The notes beneath the pieces were generated by a model. That model did not search any database, was not told the origin of the DNA, and saw nothing but the letters and a program-made list of their open reading frames with translations. A program made the position numbers and the translations under genes. From Gilliamella sp. Choc4-2 (GTDB lineage Bacteria; Pseudomonadota; Gammaproteobacteria; Enterobacterales; Orbaceae), in assembly GCF_001690355.1 (NCBI RefSeq), contig NZ_LZHG01000004.1, positions 1 through 64,000 of the forward strand: DNA of 64,000 nucleotides. Direction: 5' to 3'. Positions 59,757 through 64,000 of this stretch are shown one piece after another (positions within the stretch are counted from its first letter, which is position 1; each line of letters starts with the position of its first letter).

Positions 59757-62132
59757 TTACTCAAATGCGGTGACATAAGGTAATTTACCAAAATCTAGCA
59801 TTTTGGCTCTGGCATCACTATTACGACCTAATCCTTGTAACTCGAAATGTATTGAAAATTTATTTTCATATTTGCTGCTACGTGTATCAGGTTCCCAGTC
59901 TGTTAATTTTCGACCATATTGTACAGTTACACCCCAGCAACAATCTTGGTAGTGTAGTCCAATAAAACTATCTGCTGTTTGACCTAGTTTAATATCATGA
60001 TAGTAAGATCCTACTGCTGTAATTGTATTAGTTAATGGCCAAGATGCCATAATACCAGCTTGTGATATATCTTGTTTATATCCTTTATAGGTTGAACTTT
60101 TATCAACTGTATCAATATAGTTATGGTTTGCATAACGGTAAGATAACTGTACCAGTTTATCATTAGATGGTTGATATTCAAAAATGGAGTTTGCCAAAGA
60201 TATCGTATCAAGTCGAGTATCATATTGAAGTGCACTTCTAAATATCATGTCATCATTTATGCGCCAAAAATTGTTCGTTGCCCAAGTTATGCTTCCAGTA
60301 TCGGAATTTCTATCTAATTCTGTGTTATTCTCACTTGTTCTTGATTTTGTAAAATAAGTAGTTTGCCCAATAGATAAATTAAATCGTTCAACTTTATTAT
60401 TGTCATAAAAACGAGTAGTTACTCCTATAGATATTTTATTGGTTGAAGGAATTCGATCTAATCCACTATAAGGTTTATCTCTAAATAGTCCAATATAATC
60501 TGACTGTAGTAAAGATGAATCATAATTTAAAATATTAGACTGTTTGCGATATGGTATATAAATGTACTTTACTCGCGGTTCTAAGGTTTGTGTATAACCT
60601 TCAATAAGAGTGGTATCACGTTCAAAAATGATTTTACCATCTACCGCTATTTTAGGTATGAAACGATTGACATTTCGATCTAAAATTTTATCACTATTAT
60701 CTTGATTTTTATCATATTCTTGCTTTAAATCTTGATTGTAGTGCGTTGCCATAAAGCCCACTTCAGTTGATAATGTTGACCAAGCATTGGTTAATGTGTA
60801 GTTAAGTGTTGGCTCAATGTGGGCCCGCCATGTTTTCGGATCGTTTTTACTTGGACTTACAAAATGTGTTATTTGAGAAAAGGTCTTAAATTTAAAAGGT
60901 CCTAACTCATAATTATAATAAGTCATATCTAACTGTGGTTGAGTTTGATAAAGGTTATCTTTCGCAACTGAATGGAAAGTTTGAAAGTTTAAATGACTTA
61001 ATTTAATATCCCAATTTTCATCGTTATAACCAATTTGGTAAAGCTGAGAAAGGTATCCAGCTGTTTGTGGTATATATTCAGAGCTTAAATCTGACAAATA
61101 TTGATTATCACTGACGCGCGAAGCATTTACTTTAAGCCGCCAATGATAATTAATTAATTCTTCATTTTTCCAATAAAATAACCAACGATGTTGATTATTA
61201 TCATAATCATTTCCGTTCAACCCATTTTTTCTATCTTTATTATATTTACTATCATGTTGCAGCCAGTCAAATGCTAATGTACCTAACCCTAATTCATTTA
61301 AATAACGAAATTCAGATTGTATTTGAAGACCTCGTTTTTCAAGAGCTCTTGGTTTAAAAGTGGCATCATAGTTTGGCGCAATATTCCAATAAAAAGGAAT
61401 AGAAAAGTCAACGCCATCAACACTGTCATAACTTATATCTGGCATTAATAAACCGGAACGGCGTTTATCTCCTGTTGGTAATTGTAAATATGGTGAATAT
61501 AATACAGGAATTTTACCAACACGAAATATCGCATTCCAAACCTCAAGCAATTGTTCTTTATTATCATGAATAACAGTGGAGCCTTTAATACTCCAAGTGC
61601 TATCATTGATTGGGCAAGATGTAAAACTACCGTTTTTTAAAATAACATAACGATTTTCCTCAAGTTTCATTTCATCGGCATCACCACGTCCAAGTCGGTT
61701 TACAAGATGATATTCACTAGGTTTCATTTTGGTATTATTGTTATTGAGATTCATTGATGCATTATTACCTTTCATCTGAATCAAATTATCTTGATAGATA
61801 ATGTTCCCTTCTAAGGTCACAACACGATTATTAGTGCCTTCAGAATCAATAGTAACTTTGTTTGCTTTAATGGAACGATTCCCTTGAATTATCGATACAT
61901 CGCCTTGATAAATAGCGATATTTGGATAAATTGCTTCAAATTGATTGGATTCGGCGTTTACAGGAATGTTGTTAGTATCTCCACTAATTAAAGGTCGATC
62001 AAATCGAGGAACATTGATCATGCACTGTGGATTATTGCTAGCAGCTTTAGGTAAAGCTATAGCATAACAAGCACTGTTGTACAAAGAAAAGGTAACGGTT
62101 ATAGCAATAAGTGAAGGCGTTAATTTTTTCAT
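59757..62132 (-). CDS. lptD: LptD, lipopolysaccharide assembly outer-membrane protein
   Basis: With LptE, inserts lipopolysaccharide into the outer leaflet. The start is ATG 62132 (a TTG one codon earlier is possible), giving 791 residues (E. coli 784). It has a signal peptide, an OstA/LptA-like N-terminal jellyroll and a large barrel. The four cysteines needed for the inter-domain disulfides are visible: one near residue 37 (C-M-I-N), one in S-C-P-I-N-D, and the C-C pair in Y-Q-D-C-C-W. surA follows after about 80 bases. Confidence 0.97.
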   Translation of the reverse strand: MKKLTPSLIAITVTFSLYNSACYAIALPKAASNNPQCMINVPRFDRPLISGDTNNIPVNAESNQFEAIYPNIAIYQGDVSIIQGNRSIKANKVTIDSEGTNNRVVTLEGNIIYQDNLIQMKGNNASMNLNNNNTKMKPSEYHLVNRLGRGDADEMKLEENRYVILKNGSFTSCPINDSTWSIKGSTVIHDNKEQLLEVWNAIFRVGKIPVLYSPYLQLPTGDKRRSGLLMPDISYDSVDGVDFSIPFYWNIAPNYDATFKPRALEKRGLQIQSEFRYLNELGLGTLAFDWLQHDSKYNKDRKNGLNGNDYDNNQHRWLFYWKNEELINYHWRLKVNASRVSDNQYLSDLSSEYIPQTAGYLSQLYQIGYNDENWDIKLSHLNFQTFHSVAKDNLYQTQPQLDMTYYNYELGPFKFKTFSQITHFVSPSKNDPKTWRAHIEPTLNYTLTNAWSTLSTEVGFMATHYNQDLKQEYDKNQDNSDKILDRNVNRFIPKIAVDGKIIFERDTTLIEGYTQTLEPRVKYIYIPYRKQSNILNYDSSLLQSDYIGLFRDKPYSGLDRIPSTNKISIGVTTRFYDNNKVERFNLSIGQTTYFTKSRTSENNTELDRNSDTGSITWATNNFWRINDDMIFRSALQYDTRLDTISLANSIFEYQPSNDKLVQLSYRYANHNYIDTVDKSSTYKGYKQDISQAGIMASWPLTNTITAVGSYYHDIKLGQTADSFIGLHYQDCCWGVTVQYGRKLTDWEPDTRSSKYENKFSIHFELQGLGRNSDARAKMLDFGKLPYVTAFE

Positions 62133-62206
62133 CAATGATTAAAAGTAGTTATGATTTTTATAATTAACACATTATAACGGTTATTTATAAAAGTGCGAAC
62201 GAAAAA

Positions 62207-63541
62207 TTAATGTTTCACTCTTCGCCTTTTTGCTTTACTTAATTGCTTAACCATAGTTATTCTTTTTTCGACAGAGCTATATTGAAATTCATCCCACCAT
62301 TTGGCTAAAGCTAAAAGCTCTCCTTTTTCGATAGAAGCCCTTATTTCGAGAAGATCGTAAGCTGCGCGGAATTTGGGATGTTCTAATATAGTAAACGCAC
62401 GTTTGCCATCGCGTTTCTTCATTCGTAACTGCAGTCTCCATATATCCCCTATTGTTGAGGTTAAGCGTTTGGGGATAGCAATAACACGACATTGTTCACT
62501 TAAAATATCGTTAATAGCCATAGAAAAAGCATCATAAAATTGTAACCCGCTTTCAATACAGGTTAATTGCGTTTGTTCTACGACTGGATACCAAAAAAAT
62601 GCTGCAAATAAAAATGCTGGATTAACACGCTTATTATTGGCAATGCGATAATCAGTATTTTTTAAAACTTGCTCGATAATTTTTTCTAAGTGGCTATTTT
62701 TATTATTAGTAAATAGGCGATCAATAATAGGAAAAAGCTGCTCAAAAAGGTGATAATCTCTTAATAGGAGATAAGTAGCATATCCATGACCCGCCTGTAA
62801 TAATTTAAGTGACTCATCAAACAGTCGAGCGGAAGGTATATTCATTAGCAACGGTGCTAAGCTTTTAATTGGTTCTGCAGTAGCTGGCTCAATGGTCATA
62901 TTCAACTTAGCTGCAAATCTTACTGTTCTTAGCATTCTAACGGGATCTTCTCGGTAACGTGTTTGAGGATCACCAATTAATCGAATAACTCCATTTTGTA
63001 TATCGTTTAATCCGCCACAATAATCACGTAAAGTAAAATCTTTAATACTATAGTAAAGAGCATTCATGGTAAAATCGCGTCGTACCGCATCTTGCTCTAT
63101 TGTTCCATAAACATTATCACGTAATAGCATACCTGATTGTGAACGTTTTAATGTATTATTTTGTTCTTCTTGATCGCCAAGAGTGCCACGGAAAGTCGCA
63201 ACTTCGATGATTTCTTTGCCAAACATAATATGAGCAAGTCTAAATCGTCTTCCAACTAAACGACAGTTGCGAAAGATTTTTTGAACTTGTTCTGGGGTAG
63301 CATTTGTCGCAATATCGAAATCTTTAGGCGTTTTTCCTAATAAAAGATCTCGAATACAACCACCTACTAAATAAGATTCGTAACCGTGTTTGTTTAATCG
63401 GTAAAGAACTTTTAATGCATTTTCATTAATATTATTACGTGAAATGTTATGCTCATTACGTGAAATGGACACATAATTTGGCTCTTGGCGTTTTTTATGA
63501 CAAAACATCTTACGATAAAATTGAGAAACTTGTTTAAAAAT
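62207..63541 (-). CDS. pcnB: Poly(A) polymerase I, with probable AUU start
   Basis: Adds poly(A) tails to RNA 3' ends, promoting decay. The sequence follows E. coli PcnB along nearly its whole length: [12 protein letters not shown], the catalytic [21 protein letters not shown] place the start at the ATT codon 63541-63539, whose context [11 protein letters not shown] aligns with E. coli M-F-T-R-V-A-N-F-C-R-K; E. coli pcnB is known to start at AUU. GGGG lies six bases upstream. An in-frame ATG at 63586 has no ribosome site. This gives 444 residues; the C-terminus is shorter than in E. coli. Confidence 0.92.
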   Translation of the reverse strand: MFKQVSQFYRKMFCHKKRQEPNYVSISRNEHNISRNNINENALKVLYRLNKHGYESYLVGGCIRDLLLGKTPKDFDIATNATPEQVQKIFRNCRLVGRRFRLAHIMFGKEIIEVATFRGTLGDQEEQNNTLKRSQSGMLLRDNVYGTIEQDAVRRDFTMNALYYSIKDFTLRDYCGGLNDIQNGVIRLIGDPQTRYREDPVRMLRTVRFAAKLNMTIEPATAEPIKSLAPLLMNIPSARLFDESLKLLQAGHGYATYLLLRDYHLFEQLFPIIDRLFTNNKNSHLEKIIEQVLKNTDYRIANNKRVNPAFLFAAFFWYPVVEQTQLTCIESGLQFYDAFSMAINDILSEQCRVIAIPKRLTSTIGDIWRLQLRMKKRDGKRAFTILEHPKFRAAYDLLEIRASIEKGELLALAKWWDEFQYSSVEKRITMVKQLSKAKRRRVKH

Positions 63542-64000
63542 AGTACACCCCAAAAATAATGTTTGATAAGAAACAAAATATAACATTGGAGTATAACTTA
63601 ATTATCATTAAGTTTCCATGGATCTTCTAATGAGTATTATAGATTATTAAAAGTTAAATATGTTTAATAGCACTGGTAATAGATAAATTTTCAAATGGAT
63701 TTTTTAAACACAATTATTAACATTAGCATTTATTTATATACAGCAATGTAGTAATATCACTTAACCAAAATGACATGTTAAATTTCGTTCATATCTATGT
63801 AATATCATGAAGTTGATTATAAATCATACAAACTAATACTTAATTTTTTTTGAGTTAATTGTAGGGAAACAATAATTTCCACCAAGAGATAAAGCGTTAA
63901 CCATGTATCAAAGAACATTTTTATCGTTAATTTTAATGCTGCAATTAATTTCCCAAAATTACTTGAGTATATACCATTAACTGATAATTTATTGGGGGCA
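63542..64000. other. Right-edge intergenic region, no gene recognised
   Basis: About 460 AT-rich bases upstream of pcnB, expected to contain its promoter. A 25-codon frame from ATG 63903 is open but has no support. The window ends in sequence that I cannot assign. Confidence 0.45.

Noticed and set aside
63903-63980. 25-codon frame near the right edge
   Set aside because: Too short, no similarity, and such frames are expected by chance in this composition.

Overview
The window is AT-rich gammaproteobacterial chromosome. Its core proteins (Crp, UppS, MoaD, TmaR, YbhL, RsmA, PcnB) align by eye almost end to end with their E. coli counterparts, but gene order is only partly enterobacterial. AT-richness, many GTG/TTG starts, the loss of usual neighbours from classical operons, and a Pasteurella/Enterobacter-like core suggest a host-associated member of the Orbaceae (Gilliamella/Frischella type). 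That assignment is inference; no rRNA or tRNA gene is present to anchor it.

Layout. 1-530: the 5' part of a gene running off the left edge, perhaps a DUF4123-type T6SS adaptor. 1142-3850: cas3 of a type I-E CRISPR-Cas system, on the minus strand. 4302-10033: yejABEF peptide importer, followed by a YnfC-like secreted protein. 11017-11814: frdD and frdC, the membrane anchors of fumarate reductase, with no frdA or frdB nearby. 12091-18010: casA-casB-casC-casD-casE-cas1-cas2, then a leader and a short array of 4 repeats and 3 spacers (18104-18316). 18552-19751: an acyltransferase-3 membrane enzyme.

20087-26698: tmk-holB, then an apparent peptidoglycan O-acetylation operon (MBOAT patA-like, SGNH patB-like, Ape1-like esterase), then pyrF-yciH. 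26757-31571 (minus): tmaR, ubiD, a small secreted protein, nudB, aspS. 31904-34578: moeB-dusC and crp. 34634-41542: envelope operon uppS-cdsA-rseP-bamA-skp-lpxD. 41649-50019: protein quality-control block tig-clpP-clpX-lon-ppiD plus a ComEA-like protein, with a good heat-shock promoter in front of lon. 50059-52227 (minus): priA. 52422-54360: moaC-moaD-moaE and ybhL. 54870-63541 (minus): sppA, apaH, rsmA, surA, lptD, pcnB.

Functionally the right two thirds is ordinary core genome: outer-membrane biogenesis (BamA, Skp, SurA, LptD, LpxD, RseP, PpiD), proteolysis, molybdopterin synthesis (MoaC/D/E and MoeB) and RNA/DNA maintenance. The left third is accessory: CRISPR-Cas, a peptide importer and orphan frdCD. 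The points most worth a second look are a probable AUU start codon for pcnB, orphan FrdCD whose quinone-site residues look replaced, cas3 separated from its Cascade operon by about 8 kb of unrelated genes, the three-gene peptidoglycan O-acetylation cluster, and several classical operons missing a usual member (pdxA, apaG, hupB, fabZ-lpxA-lpxB, moaA/B). I found no clearly undescribed multi-gene system.
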